DNA of 64,000 nt from contig NW_011887294.1 of NCBI RefSeq assembly GCF_000151315.2, positions 2,359,885 through 2,423,884 of the forward strand. The letters are read 5' to 3'. The position numbers were made by a program, and so were the translations under genes. Of this stretch, positions 46,812-58,536 are shown one piece after another (within the stretch, counting starts at the first letter, position 1; the number at the start of each line of letters is the position of its first letter). The notes below the pieces were generated by a model that searched no databases, had not been told where the DNA came from, and was given only the letters and a program-made list of their open reading frames with translations. Source of the stretch: Capsaspora owczarzaki ATCC 30864. Taxonomy: Eukaryota; Opisthokonta; Filasterea.

Positions 46812-48252
46812 ATGATTGACTCGCGCAGCAGCAGCAGCAGCCAGGCTGTTCTCGATCCGCGGATTACGATTGGCAAGCTGCAGTCAAGCACCGCGCGCAG
46901 TGCCGTGGCGACCGTGCCTGGCGACTTTGGCGCAGAGGGCGGCGCGGAAGTGTCCAACAAGGCGACCTTGCTGAGCGACGTGGATGGCGCGCTTGGACGC
47001 AGCAAGCCGCCCGCGCTCGAGTACATTCTGGTAGATACACACCAAAGCGACACGCACACACGCACACACACAGACCAAATGGCCTGTGACGTTGTATTTG
47101 GTTTCTTGCGTTGCTGATGATCACTCTGAGTGCTTCGTTGTTCATCGTCCCAGGTCATGCCATTCTCGGCAGTGCGGCTCGGATTCGGCTACGGACTGAG
47201 CTACAATTCGTTTGGACACGCGGCAGTCCGGTACACGCTGCCCGATGGGAAGCAGGTGGTCATGAACATTAACGGTAAAGGCGGCATTGGCGTCCCAATG
47301 GTTCAGTTCTGCACGCCAGAAGAGTACTTTCTGAGCACCCATTATTCTCCTGCCAGCGAACAGCGAGGTATTGTCACGATGTCATGTCGTTGGAAACAAA
47401 AAAAAAAAAAAAGGAGAGACGGAGGCGGTCTGAAAGGCACTGGATTATTGGCTCAGTCGAACGAATTCTGAAACCTAGGCTTGTACAATCGGACCATGAT
47501 CAGCGTCCGCGTCGAACACGTTCCAGAGGAGCGCATCTTGGCCATGCACAAGTACTTTCAGCGGTTGGAAGAGGAATCGCGAGCACAGCGTGCAAAGTTT
47601 GAAATTGTTCTTTCGCCAATCCTCAACTTTGTGCGATGGGTGCTTCCGTTCGATCTGGCTGAACGAGGCAACTGTGCCTTCTGGACGAGCAAAGGGTTGA
47701 AGGAGGCCGGCGTTGTTCAACACGTCTCCATGTGGCCCAAATCGATCTGGATTGACATGTTTGAAAACAGCACACGAAGCGCGGGCATTGGAGGGCGCGA
47801 CAACATGAACGTGGTGGCGTATCGACGAATCAAGCACGCGCAATTAAGCTACGGCGTTGATGCCGATCCAATCGAAGCTGTTGCGCCGCTCCAGAGCGCG
47901 GTAAGTTTCGGTAGTTTCGATTTCGTGCACTCATCGTAGGATTTTTGTGTTGAGCCTCACTCTGCGCCCACTGTAGAGAGCCTTTTTGTATTGGAATCTA
48001 GAGCGATTTGCGAATGTGGTAGTTGAGGTGCCACAGGGTTCGACGCGCGCGACTGTTGCCGTTCGAGAAAATCCGGTGCAGCCCAGTCCGTGGCGGAATC
48101 TCGTCAACAACAAGCTCATCATTTTCTCTTCTGTAGCACTCACTGGGGTTGTCATTTTCCGGCTCAACCGGCAATTCACAAGTCGTGTCGGTGCTGCTTT
48201 GTGGAAGTTTCCTCGATCCAATCCTGGCCGTCAGAGACAGCAGAGCCACTGA
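46812..48252 (+). CDS. Conserved protein of unknown function, C-terminal membrane anchor
   Basis: Exons 46812-47030, 47154-47367, 47479-47900 and 47977-48252 join in phase to 376 residues. After a Ser-rich lead comes a well-ordered domain: VMPFSAVRLGFGYGLSYN, SFGHAAVRYTLPDGKQVVMN, FCTPEEYFLS, YNRTMISVRVEHVPEE, ERGNCAFWTSKGLKEAGVV. The pairing of a His (FGHAAVRY) with a later NCAFWTS Cys resembles papain-like deubiquitinase or DUF4105-type folds, but I cannot name the family with certainty. A hydrophobic helix near the C-terminus (KLIIFSSVALTGVVIF) plus a basic tail suggests tail anchoring. It converges on the oxidoreductase gene with about 130 bp between. Confidence 0.75.
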
Positions 48253-48381
48253 TACGTGTTTGTGTTTATTTTAAAAAAAACTTTGTTTGATTGCTATTGA
48301 ATTGAACTGGACATCAAACCACTCTGGCAGTGTGCAACAGTCGCGTGAGACAACACCATGAAGCAATAGCCATTGCCTGCG

Positions 48382-49924
48382 TTACAAAGCATTCAGAGTG
48401 GAGATGGACGATGCCGGGGTCAGACCAGTCTTGAGCTGCCAAGCAAGAATCACCTTGCCAATGTTCTCGTTGGCCTGGACAACTGCGTGCGCTTCCTCGG
48501 CCTGATCCATGGTAAACACCTTATAGACGGTGGCTTGAAGCCTGTCCGAGTCGAACAGCGGCGCGGCATACTCGAAAAATTCCTTGGTGAGCTTGGCCTT
48601 GTACGCCAGGTCTCGGTTGCGCAGTGTGGAGCCCACCACAGTGAGGCGCTTGCGCAACAGCAGACCAAGGTTGAATCCAAGGCCGGTGTCGAGCTCGGGG
48701 CCGCCGAGCATGCCCAGCAAGACAATCTTGCCATCGAGCGCAGCGCAGTCCACATTCTGCTGAAAGTACGGACCGCCGACAAAGTCAATCACCGCATCGA
48801 CGCCCCTGTGGTTGCTGATGCCATAAACGACGTCGGCAAACGGGCCCGACTTGTAGTTTACGCCATGCGTCGCACCGAGAGCCTGGCAGACGGCAATTTT
48901 CTCCTCCGTTCCCGCAGTCACAATAATCTGGCGGTCCTCAGGCTTGTCGATGCTGGCGATTTGGACTGCAGCCAGGCCGACACCGCTGGCTCCAGCGTGA
49001 ATGAGAATAGACTTTGACTTTTCGGTGACGCCGGCGCTCCAGAACAATGCGCTGTAGGCCGTGAGGAATGCCTCGGCTGTTTGTGTGGATGCGAGCGAAC
49101 CAGGGAAAGGAAGTTGAGGACACGGAAAATAGCTCCCGAACAAACCGACCGAACAAACAAAACGAAACAGAATCAAACAAACATCGAAGGACAACGTACG
49201 AATTGCAGCAGCTTCATGGAAGGTCAATGTGTCGGGGATGGGCATTGCAAGCTCTGCGGGAATGATGGCATATTCGCTGTAGCCGCCACCATTGCACAAG
49301 CCGCAAACGCGATCGCCGAGCGACAGGCCCGAGATTTTCTGGGCTTCAGGGCTGATCTGAGCAACGGTACCGGACACTGGCACAAAAATTGACACGCCAC
49401 CAACCCGTCGTACATGTCAAGTGAGCAAGCAGCATTTCTGATAAACGTGGGGTGGGTGGGGCAACACCAAGCTGAACAAACCTTCAACGCCCAGGATGGT
49501 CGAGTCGCCTTCAGGCACAGGGTAGCGGCCCTGAGCACACACAGCACATCGAAGCAAGAGACAGGTTGGTCAAAATATCATCCGAGTCCATCATGAACGA
49601 ATGTCGCACAAGCAAATCGCAAGGGATGGTCGCTTGTGTGCATGTATGTGTGTGTATCTGAGATTTTTAGCAGCAAAAGCTCAATGTTGTTGCCATACTC
49701 ACTTTGCGCTGGAGGAGGTCGAGGCGGTTGACGCCAGCAGCCTTGACGCGGACGAGGACGTCGTTGGCGCCTGGAATGGGTGTGTCGACCTCTGCAATGT
49801 GGAGGGACGCCGAGTCCTGTGCGTTGACGAGGACGGCGCGCATGCGAGGCGGGACGGGGCCTGGCGCTGGGCGGTGCGGCCTGTCGTCGGGCGAGGACTG
49901 CGATGTGGGCGAGAGGGAGGACAT
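48382..49924 (-). CDS. NADPH quinone oxidoreductase, TP53I3/PIG3-like
   Basis: Exons 49924-49703, 49530-49482, 49376-49200 and 49076-48382 join in phase to 380 residues. It is a medium-chain dehydrogenase/reductase of the zinc-free quinone oxidoreductase group: MRAVLVNAQD, VLVRVKAAGVNRLDLLQRKG, RYPVPEGDSTILGVEVSGTV, EAAAIPEAFLTAY, the dinucleotide-binding HAGASGVGLAAVQIA, and DAVIDFVGG. The zinc-binding residues of alcohol dehydrogenases are absent. It should reduce quinones using NADPH. The family body starts at MRAV (residue 28); the ATG at 49924 is the most upstream one in frame. An open frame with a hydrophobic stretch continues further upstream to a likely splice acceptor at 50126, so the true N-terminus may be longer. 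Confidence 0.9.
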
Positions 49925-50137
49925 GGTCGTCGTAGTAGTGGGAGTAGTAATGGGAGTGGTGGTCTGGTGCAGTTGGAGTGGGTGGATCAGAACGAGCGCG
50001 GCAGCAAGCGAGAACAGGCCGAGAACAAGCAGCAGCCGCGGCGATGAAGACGAGCGGTGATGGTGATGGGAGACGGACGGCGACGACGACGTTGTTGCTG
50101 AATAGGAAGGAGGAACTTCTGGCTCCTGAGTATAAGC

Positions 50138-50140
<3 letters not shown>

Positions 50141-50170
<30 letters not shown>
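50141..50170. repeat. (GA)n repeat forming a pyrimidine tract on the minus strand
   Basis: About 14 GA units on the plus strand. On the minus strand this is a CT tract running into CTTATACTCAG, a strong-looking splice acceptor upstream of the oxidoreductase gene. Confidence 0.85.
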
Positions 50171-50172
<2 letters not shown>

Positions 50173-50340
50173 TGAGAGAGATACTGTACTGTAGACAGCG
50201 AGAAATAGACTGACTTGCTGACTAGCTCAGAACTGGCTGAGCATACTACAATGCAAATCCCACTCTCAGTCAAAGTCTCAACATCTGAATCAAATTCACT
50301 CACTCTTCAGTCCATATCTGCTTGTATCTGCTTGTATCGG

Positions 50341-51511
50341 ATGGCGTCCGTTGCAGACAAGATTGCCGCTGCCAACGCATTGCGACTGGCTGGAAACGAA
50401 CTCTTCCAGCAGAACGACCTGCATCGCGCCGCACGCAAGTACCACGAGGTAGGTCGTAGCAGAGTTTGTATGCTGGCTGCGCTGTTTGAAGCAAAGCCAA
50501 AGCCAAAAGCAAATGCAGGGCTGAGCTGAGCTGAGCTGAGCTGTGCTGTGCCTCAAAGACCTCACGTTGCGTTTTCTGATGTCGTTCCTTGCTTGTTCTT
50601 GTGTGTGTGGCTTAGGCCATTCTCACAGTGAAGGGACTCGACGCAAAGGGCGGCTTTGCAAGCTTGCTCGGCGTGCCGGGCGTCCCGGCGTTGTCAGCCG
50701 ATTACACCAGCGCCATCAACGAGATGCTCATCAACTGCTACTCCAATCTCACAGGTACATCGTTAGTGTGTGCATGCGTGTGTATTCATGTGCGGGATTT
50801 TGTTTTTTGTTTTGGGGCTCCCAGGCACGACACGAACAGCCAAAAAGGCTGCAACCTTTGCATGGTCGTCGTTGCTGAGGTCTCTGTGGATGGTTGTGCT
50901 TGTTTGACTTGGTCTCACACCTTCTTGTTTGGTATTCTGCAGTGTGTGCATCAAAGTCCATGCGGTGGGAAAAGTGCATCCAATACTGCGACAAGGTACA
51001 AGTTGTTTTGTTGTGTTTTGCTTGACGCAGTGGAGTTGCTGTGCTCTCACGCTCAAGACGCTGTGTATTGTGCATCTACGCGGCGGAGGGCAGATTATCG
51101 CATTGGACAAGTCACACACTAAGGCACACTTTCGACGCGGCCAGGCACACTTGCGACTCGGGTTTCTCGACCGAGCCGAGCGCGACTTGAAAGTTGCAGC
51201 AGCAAATGAACCGAATGGTAAGGGAGTGCATGCTGTCAAGCGGGGGTAGCTTTTTGTCTGGTGCTTGCTTGTTGCGCTTCAACAGTAGAAATGCGCCTGC
51301 TTGTTCGCGCGTTTCTGACTGGATTGCATTCGTGATTTTTCCATTGTTGCCAGATTCCGCCATCCAACGAGAGCTGCAGCTGCTCCACGAGCGTCAAAAA
51401 GAAGCGGATCGTGAGCAGAAGGCCTTCTATTCCGACATGTTCCAACGCATGAAGCTGTCCAACGACAGTCAGCAGCAGCCAATGCAGACCGACAACTCGG
51501 AATCTCAATAA
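50341..51511 (+). CDS. TPR protein, TTC9-like
   Basis: Exons 50341-50448, 50616-50754, 50943-50995, 51094-51217 and 51354-51511 join in phase to 193 residues. TPR motifs are ANALRLAGNELFQQNDLHRA, then INEMLINCYSNLTVCASK, KCIQYCDKIIALDKSHTKAH and FRRGQAHLRLGFLDRAERDL. The long loop AILTVKGLDAKGGF between TPR 1 and 2 and the C-terminal KEADREQKAFYSDMF match TTC9 proteins, which are thought to bind HSP90-type partners. Close relatives include FKBP and TOM34-like TPR proteins. The stop TAA lies inside an AATAAA (51507-51512). Confidence 0.85.
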
Positions 51512-51512
51512 A
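51507..51512 (+). promoter_or_regulatory. AATAAA overlapping the stop codon
   Basis: The TAA stop (51509-51511) of the TTC9-like gene is embedded in AATAAA, as in the SLC25A46-like gene at 33246. Confidence 0.45.
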
Positions 51513-51780
51513 CGCGCGGACCTCCTCCGCAGTGACATTTCTATTCGTTCATGCAGTCATTCCGAACAAAATCTCGAAACAGGAGCAACGCCTCAGCACT
51601 TTTTGTGTGCCCTTCAATGATTCAATGTTGAAACCCCCATTCTTTTTATTTTTTTTTTGATTTTTTTTCTTTTTTATTCCTCTTCCTTTGGATTGTGCAT
51701 TAGCGGAACAACGAAAACCGACTGCGCCGCTCCACACCAACTCCCGCCCCCGCCCCCACACCCAAACAAAGAAGGCGAAA

Positions 51781-54700
51781 ATGGCTCGCATGTGTCTGCC
51801 ACGCGCGGCGGCGGTGCTTGTGCAGGTCGTCGCCGTCGCTTTGGCCTTGAGCACAATGCTCGCTGCTCCTTCTGTTTCTGCAGCGACGACGAGCGGCTGC
51901 GGCGCTGCGACCTCCGCGACCGTCTTCCGCGCGGTGACTGTGAACACTGTCAGCAATGAGTTCCAGAGCACGCCGTCCGTCTCCGGCAGCGAGCACGGTA
52001 CGTCTCTTCCATCCCACCCGCATAACTCAATCAACCATACCGCTGCTCCCACTCTTCCTTCCATTCCAGCGTCCATTCCACACCTCGCCTCGCATCCCGC
52101 TTCTATATGCCTATGTGTGTATGTGTGTATGTGTGTGGCTGTGTGTGGATGTGTGTGGCTGTGCGTTGGTCGTTCGGTCCGTCAATCAAAAACTGTCAAT
52201 GAAGAAGCAACTCTTTCGGATTTTTTTTTCTCTTTTTCTTTTTTTCTTTTGGTATTATTTTGGATTTTTGGATTTTTTAATTTTTTTAATTTTGGTTTTT
52301 GATTTGTTTCTGAGATGATTGTTATTTGTTCGGTTGTTTCATTCTTTCTGGATTTTCTGGATTTTTTCTTTCGTTTGGGGTCAGAAAACCCCCCCCCCAA
52401 TGCAATTTCACTGCTTTGATAAAACGGGTGTTCGAAAGCACAACAAAACAAACAAACTCAGACAATCACTAAAACAATCACAATGAAACCAAAAGACTAC
52501 AAAAAACAAAACAAAACGAAAGGCAGCTCTGCGCAGAGTTGCATCGAAATTGCGATAACAATACTGACTGACTGACTGTCTGTTTTGAATTTCTGACACA
52601 AACTTGAACTCCCGACCAAGTGCGCGGAAGCTTGAGCCAGATCACGCCGAGAACCCCGATTGTGGACTTTGGAAACGCATCGAGCGTGCGCTTCTCGCTT
52701 TTGCCAGCGAATGGTAGCCGGTTTATGGCCGAGCGCACGCTCAACATGGATTCGTTCCAGTTCATCATTGACGAAACGTACGTCGCCTACCGCAACAACT
52801 GCTTGCCCAACCCGTGCTTGAACGGCGGCCAGTGTGTCGAAGGCGTCAATCAATTCCGGTGCATCTGCCCGGCCACTGCCACCGGCACGACCTGCCAGCT
52901 GGTGTACTCGGCCGTGGTCAACGCGACCACCTGTCCGACGGCGCAGCAGTTCTTTACCAACACCAAGACCAAAGCCATCATTGTGGGCAATTTTTTCAAC
53001 TACACCATGACCCCTGGCGTCGCCCCAACCGCTGCCGTCGTGCTGACGTTTGCCAGCTCGAACACCTCCGTTGCCACCGTGCAGCCAAGCACCTACACCA
53101 TTCCCGTGGGATCGATCGTGCCAGTCAACATTTCCGTCTACGGCGTCGTGCCGGGCAGCATTAACATTTCAGTCACCATCTCGTCGCTCGATCCGTTGTG
53201 GAATAGCACGGCCGTGCCGAGAACCCAGCTGTCCGTCTTTGCCGTCAACACGACCATCCCAAACAACCTGGTGAACGGCACCAACACCACTTCGCCGACC
53301 GTGTACGTGTGCTGTGATCCACAGCTCAACCCTTGCCTCAATGGCGGCTCTTGCGTTGCCCGCGCCGACCGTCGCACCTACCAGTGCACCTGCCCACCGA
53401 GCTTCACGGGTCTGCACTGCGGAACGCCCGTTTGGCTCGTCCCAACCTACTACCCAAAGTACCAAGGCGCGGACAATGTTTCTGCGGACGTGTGTGTTTC
53501 CTTTGACGGCCTTGTCGGTCCGCCCCCCGAGTACAGGACAAACAACGTTGGCTTTTCACTGAACGGAATTTACATTCGCATGGCCATGTCGCTGAACTTT
53601 GTCAAGCGCGACACGTCCGAGCGCAAGGGTATTTCGTTCACCGCCATGCACATCACGCTCACTCCCCGCATCCCGCTGATGCGCAACATTACAAAGGCTG
53701 TTGTCACCACTGTGACGAATACGACCACCAACGAAACAACGACCATCACCACGAACGTGAATGTCCCTCTGCCACCCACCTACTATGAGCGCTGGATTGG
53801 AACGTCGTACTTTGATGGCAGCACCCCCAACCTGCGCGCCGACCAAATGACCCCGTTCCTCTACTTTTTACCCGACTCCATCACCTGGCAGTCGCAAGTG
53901 ACGCGTGATAGCCCAAAGCCGGTCGCCTTGGGCCAGGCTTTTCCCGACCGACTGACCCAGTCTCTCACGCCGACAGGTCCCGGTCAAGAGGCGTACGTTT
54001 CTTCCATCTCACTGGAGCGCGGCCTCATTCAGCTGCCACGCTGGCGCGGTATTGACACGCCTCAGCTGTTCAACTATGCGCAAGCTGTGGCGCAGTGCGC
54101 TGCGTTGCCCTCCGCGTCGGAGGCCTATCCGTACCATGTCTGCTCTCAAGCCGAGCTGGCTGCCACGTCCGCGCGTCTCAACTTTTCGTCCTGTGATGCT
54201 GGTTGGCTCTCTGACACGACCACCGTGATGGTGTCGAACGGCGCTGGTGGCTTTGATGCCGTCGCGCGACGACTCGCCGGGTTTATCATGACGTACGTCG
54301 ACCCAGCTTGCGGAAACGCCACCGGGTTCTTTGGCATGGACGCCACGACCAATCCTGCCGGCACTGGGTACTTTGAGGAGTCGACCACATACCGCTCCGT
54401 GTTTTGCTGTGCCGTCTCTCCCGTGGTCGATCTTGGCTACTACATTTCGACCTCGTATCGTCTGGTTGCGCCCCAAAACCACATGTTTGGTCTCACGTTC
54501 TATCCGCAGTACACGTCACTCTCGTTGGGGTTCACCACACGCTCGCGCAACACCACGCGATTGCGACGTCGTGACCCTTCGCTGGACGTGTGCATTGCCT
54601 TTGAAGACTTTTCGTCCACCCTTCTTCCGCGAGTCACTGCCGCGTCCGGTACGCTGGATTTGGACGCCAATGTGCTGCAAATTGACGCAGATTTGACCTT

Positions 54701-56548
54701 GGTCACATCCGTCAATTTCACGTCCATGAGTGTCACCGTTTCGGGCCGTTCGCCAGTGAATTACCCGCTCTTGTCATTCAGCCTGGATGCCGGCTCGTTG
54801 GTGTTCAAGTCGACTGGCGCACTGGCGCCGGCGCACCTCTGAGTGTCTTCCCCAAGCAGCAGCTCTGTCAGCGGTCGTGCAACTCGAGCTTTGCCGCTCC
54901 TTTGGTCGTTTCTTCCTTTTCCGGCACTTTTGACGATGGTTCCGCTGGTATCGAGTACTCGAACAATCTCGCCTGTGCCTGGCGTATCGCTCCGGTTGCT
55001 GCCGAGCGTCTCACGCTTCGATTCAACTATTTGTGGACCGAGTCCAACCTGGACGTCATTGAAGTGTACGACGCTAGCACCGACGGCTCGGACGTGGGGC
55101 GGCTGCGTGGCACGTTCAGTGGCCACCAGGATGTGTCGGCGTTGGCACCGATCGTTTCGGACGGACCGGAGCTGATTCTGCGATTTACGTCCAACCCGTC
55201 GCAAACCTACCCCGGTTTCTCTGTTGCGTTCGACGGCTGCAACAGCATCAGGCGCTGCACTGGTCATGGTACTTGCAATTCTGACGGAGGTTGCACCTGC
55301 GATTACGAGTACGCCGGCCCGGAGTGCCGCTCGTGCTACCTCGGCTACAAGCCCAGTGTTCCGGACCAATGCACCGATGGCTTGCTGCGTGCCGAGTGTC
55401 AGTGCATTCTGCCTCCCAAGGACAACGGCGTTCGCGTCAAGCTTCGCATTCGCCTCGACTACAGCGAGGTCTACTCGTTTGAGCCCGCCTTCATTGCGGA
55501 TGTGGCCAACTCGCTGGATCTCGTCCCGTCGCGCATCTCGCGTGTTGTCGTCCTCTCCGTCGACAGCACTGGCTTTGCTCAGATCGAATTCTTCATTCTT
55601 CCTGGTCGTGGTCTGCGCCCGGCAGAGCGATCGACCGCGCTCACTGTGCAGTTGAACACTGAGTTTTCTGCACTCCGCACCTCGACCTGGGGCTCCAGAA
55701 TCGACCCCACCTTTGCAGCTGTGTTGGCCACTCTGGAAATGACTCAGTGCAAGGACGGAGTGTACCGCGAGAAGTGCCCTGCGCCGCTCGTGCCCAAGCC
55801 CACAGAGGAAGACACGCTTTATTTGTATGCCCTTGCTGGCTTGATTACGGGTCTGATTGTTGGCGTTCTCGGCGTTGCATATGCCATCTGGCGGCTGCGC
55901 ACTGCACAGTCGCGCCACATGCAGCGCGACGCAAAGCAGAGTTTGCAGCGCGAGCAAGATGCCCGCGAAGCCAGCGAGCAGCGCGAGCGGGAGCGTCAAG
56001 AAGCACTGGCCGAAGCAGAGCGCGCTTTTGCCGAATCGCAGAACGCCATGTCGGGCGCAGGTGTCGAGGATGTTTCGGTCAACCTCGGACCGAGTGCTCG
56101 CCCCAGCGCAGTCAGCACCACTGGCACCACGAGTGCCCAGTCGGCGTCATCGCGCGACAAGGGCGCAAGCTCGGGTCTAGGGCGTCTCTTTGGTGGCAAA
56201 AAGGCATCTGCCACTTCGTCGTCTGCGGCTCCAGCGTCGTCATCGTCGTCATCGTCCGCGGCTGCATCGACTTCCCGTCAGCCTGTCATTCCAACGGCGC
56301 TGTCCAATTCGCCCGGTGCAGACCGCCAATCGGCCGCAGCCTCAGCCAAGTACATCGAGGCCTATGAGCTCACGCCCATGTCGCCGCGCGAGAGTCTGCC
56401 CGAGTATGAACCGCGCGGCACGAGCGCTGATCCCATCATTAATCCGTTCCGAGTATCGACCGATTCCGGCGCGCCTGCAGCTCAAATGCAGCGCGGTGCT
56501 TACAAGAGCAAGGTCGTGTTTGATGCCGATTCCTCGTTGCTCATGTAA
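51781..56548 (+). CDS. EGF- and CUB-domain single-pass receptor-like protein
   Basis: Exons 51781-51997 and 52621-56548 give about 1381 residues. The start gives a signal peptide (VLVQVVAVALALSTMLAAP). EGF-like repeats lie at about 132-167 (NPCLNGGQCVEG) and 303-343 (NPCLNGGSCVAR), with Thr/Asn-rich Ig- or cadherin-like sequence between and after. A CUB domain follows (about 832-945, FSGTFDDGSAGIEYSNNLACAW to SVAFDGC), then a third EGF (RRCTGHGTCNSDGGCTCDY), a membrane-proximal domain, a membrane helix (about 1139-1163, ALAGLITGLIVGVLGVAYAIW) and a Ser-rich cytosolic tail. The frame shifts once between about 54815 and 54840; both sides are clearly coding and only one base seems missing, in a GC-rich run. 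No catalytic domain is visible. Confidence 0.85.
51998..52620 (+). other. Long intron of the EGF/CUB gene
   Basis: About 620 bp, with a TG-rich stretch (about 52111-52165) and T-rich runs. The acceptor is CGACCAAG, with little pyrimidine next to it, so the exact join is less certain than others. Confidence 0.6.
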
Positions 56549-56957
56549 ATCACCCCCCCCCATTTTGTGTGTTAAGAATGTCGTCTACCCTTGTGTGATT
56601 GCTTGTTATTTGCCTTTTCTGGTTGCTCTGAGTTTTGTTCGTTTGTTGCTTTTTGGGTTTTTTTTTGCTGCTCTGGGGCTTCTTTGACCCCTGCTTGTTG
56701 TTATATCTGTTAATTCCACCCTGTATTCTGAGTCGCTGTCTCTCTCTTTCTTCCCCTCTCGTCTTGTGTCTGAGAATTATCCAGTGCTTGTAATCTGCGC
56801 TGGTTGCCCCCCCCCCTCCCCCTCACTTTGTCACTTTCGTCTCTGAGTGCTCTTGTTCTGAGCATTGTTGTCGCTTACCAACACCACAACCTTTTGTTCC
56901 CACGGCACATCTCTATCATTCTCTATATCTATCATATCATCGTCGGTCAGTCCTTGA

Positions 56958-58244
56958 ATGCCCTCGTCTCCGACACGCACTGCTTCAGCATCATCGCCGC
57001 GGACGCACGCGGTCTTTCTCGCGCTGGTCGCCGCTGTCGTTGCTCTGCTACTCCACAGCGCAACATTGACAGCAGCAGCAGCAGCGACGCGCGGTGGCTC
57101 GCATCCCGGCGTCGAGTCTGTCGGTCAGCTGCTGCAGCAATCTCCGACAGTGGCCGACGTCGAGGTCCAGCCGTGGAGCGCGGCCATCAACGCGTCTGCC
57201 AGTGGTCTTGTGGTCAGCCAGGTGTCCTTTGTCATCAAGTCCACCCAGCGCTCGTTCCAGGGCTTCCTCGGCACGGTCGTCAATCCGGCCTTCTTCAAGT
57301 ACGCGCTGCCCAGTGTGGGTTGCGGCCATCGCGTCAACACGTCCGTCACCGCCAAGCAGAACAACTGTCTATTTGCGACAAACGGTAATGCGATGCGACT
57401 CGATTCGAGGTGTTGTGGATGATGAGCACTGTTCCGTGAAGATTTCGGATCTGCAGCTCACTTCGCATGCTTCAACATGGTTTTTTGATTCTTTCATTGC
57501 CGGTTTCACGGTCACAATGACTTTTTTGACTCATCTGATTCGATCCATGTGTGATGAAATGGGGTAGCCGGCTTCTTTGACGTCAATACGGGAGCTTGCA
57601 TCGGAAACATTGTCATTGACGGCAAGACAGTCGAGGCGGCTGTGACCGCCCGTGTCAACTTTGGCCTGCAAGGCCAGCGCTCGTTCATTACTGGGTAAGC
57701 AGTGGACTGTGCATTGTGTTGCGTTGTTCAAGGGACTGCGATGGTGACGACCTCGAGGCCAAACTCTCATCGTGAAAACAACTGGTTTCAATCTGTTTGA
57801 CAATCTCTGCACCTCGCTGGAACACCTAGCTACCTCGATCAATCTGACGTTCAGTCGGGCAAGTACAATCTGACCCAGCTGCTGACGGGTGCTGGATGGC
57901 TCGTGCGTGACGGCAAATCGTACCTCGACACCAGCCGCTACACTGAGTCGCTCGACAGCAATTTCGTGACCGAAAAGGCTCCTCGTACCAGCATTGGCAC
58001 CTTTGCCAATGGCACCATGGCCATCTTTGTTGTCGACGGCGAGGAGGACATTGGCACGGGCGTGGACTTGTACGAGTTCACCGAAATTCTTCTCGACCTG
58101 GGTTTGACCAATGCCATCAACCTGGACGGCGGTGGCTCGAGCGCCGTCTTTTACAACAACACAATCATCGATCGCCCGACCTGCAACGACACGCCTGTGA
58201 TTTGCGAGCGTGCCGTGACGAGCATCACCTGTGTCTTGCCTTGA
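56958..58244 (+). CDS. NAGPA: N-acetylglucosamine-1-phosphodiester alpha-N-acetylglucosaminidase (uncovering enzyme)
   Basis: Exons 56958-57384, 57568-57694 and 57830-58244 join in phase to 322 residues. A signal peptide or anchor (FLALVAAVVALLLHSATL) follows a 20-residue lead. The phosphodiester glycosidase (NAGPA) domain has GFFDVNTGACIGNIV across the first splice, LLTGAGWLVRDGKSYLD, RTSIGTFANGTMAIFVVDG and the signature NAINLDGGGSSAVFYN, ending ERAVTSITCV. In animals this Golgi enzyme removes GlcNAc to expose mannose-6-phosphate on lysosomal hydrolases. The human protein's EGF, C-terminal membrane and tail parts are missing here, so this form may be secreted or held by its N-terminus. Confidence 0.92.
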
Positions 58245-58536
58245 AGTTGTCTGTCGAGTGTTTTTTTTTTTTTCGGTTGTTCCATCCAAGCCAATGTACT
58301 GTATAGTTGGATTTCAAAGTGCGACGCTTTGCAACGCGCGCGTTCTTGTTGTTGCACTCAGACATTCAGCAACCCTTGTCTACAAGCTGTTTCCGTTCAA
58401 AGATCCGATTGCCGCATAATGCTGTGTTGGCTTTGCATAATCTCTTGTTACACACGGAGTTTTCTCAATGCTCAATGCTCAATGCTCCATTGTAATGTAT
58501 GATCAGTCTTCATACCAGTCCAGTTCAGATCTCACC

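Noticed and set aside
50296-50565. Minus-strand open frame over the TTC9-like first exon
   Set aside because: It is antisense to a well-supported exon. A 5' exon of the oxidoreductase could lie here, but no join in phase was found.
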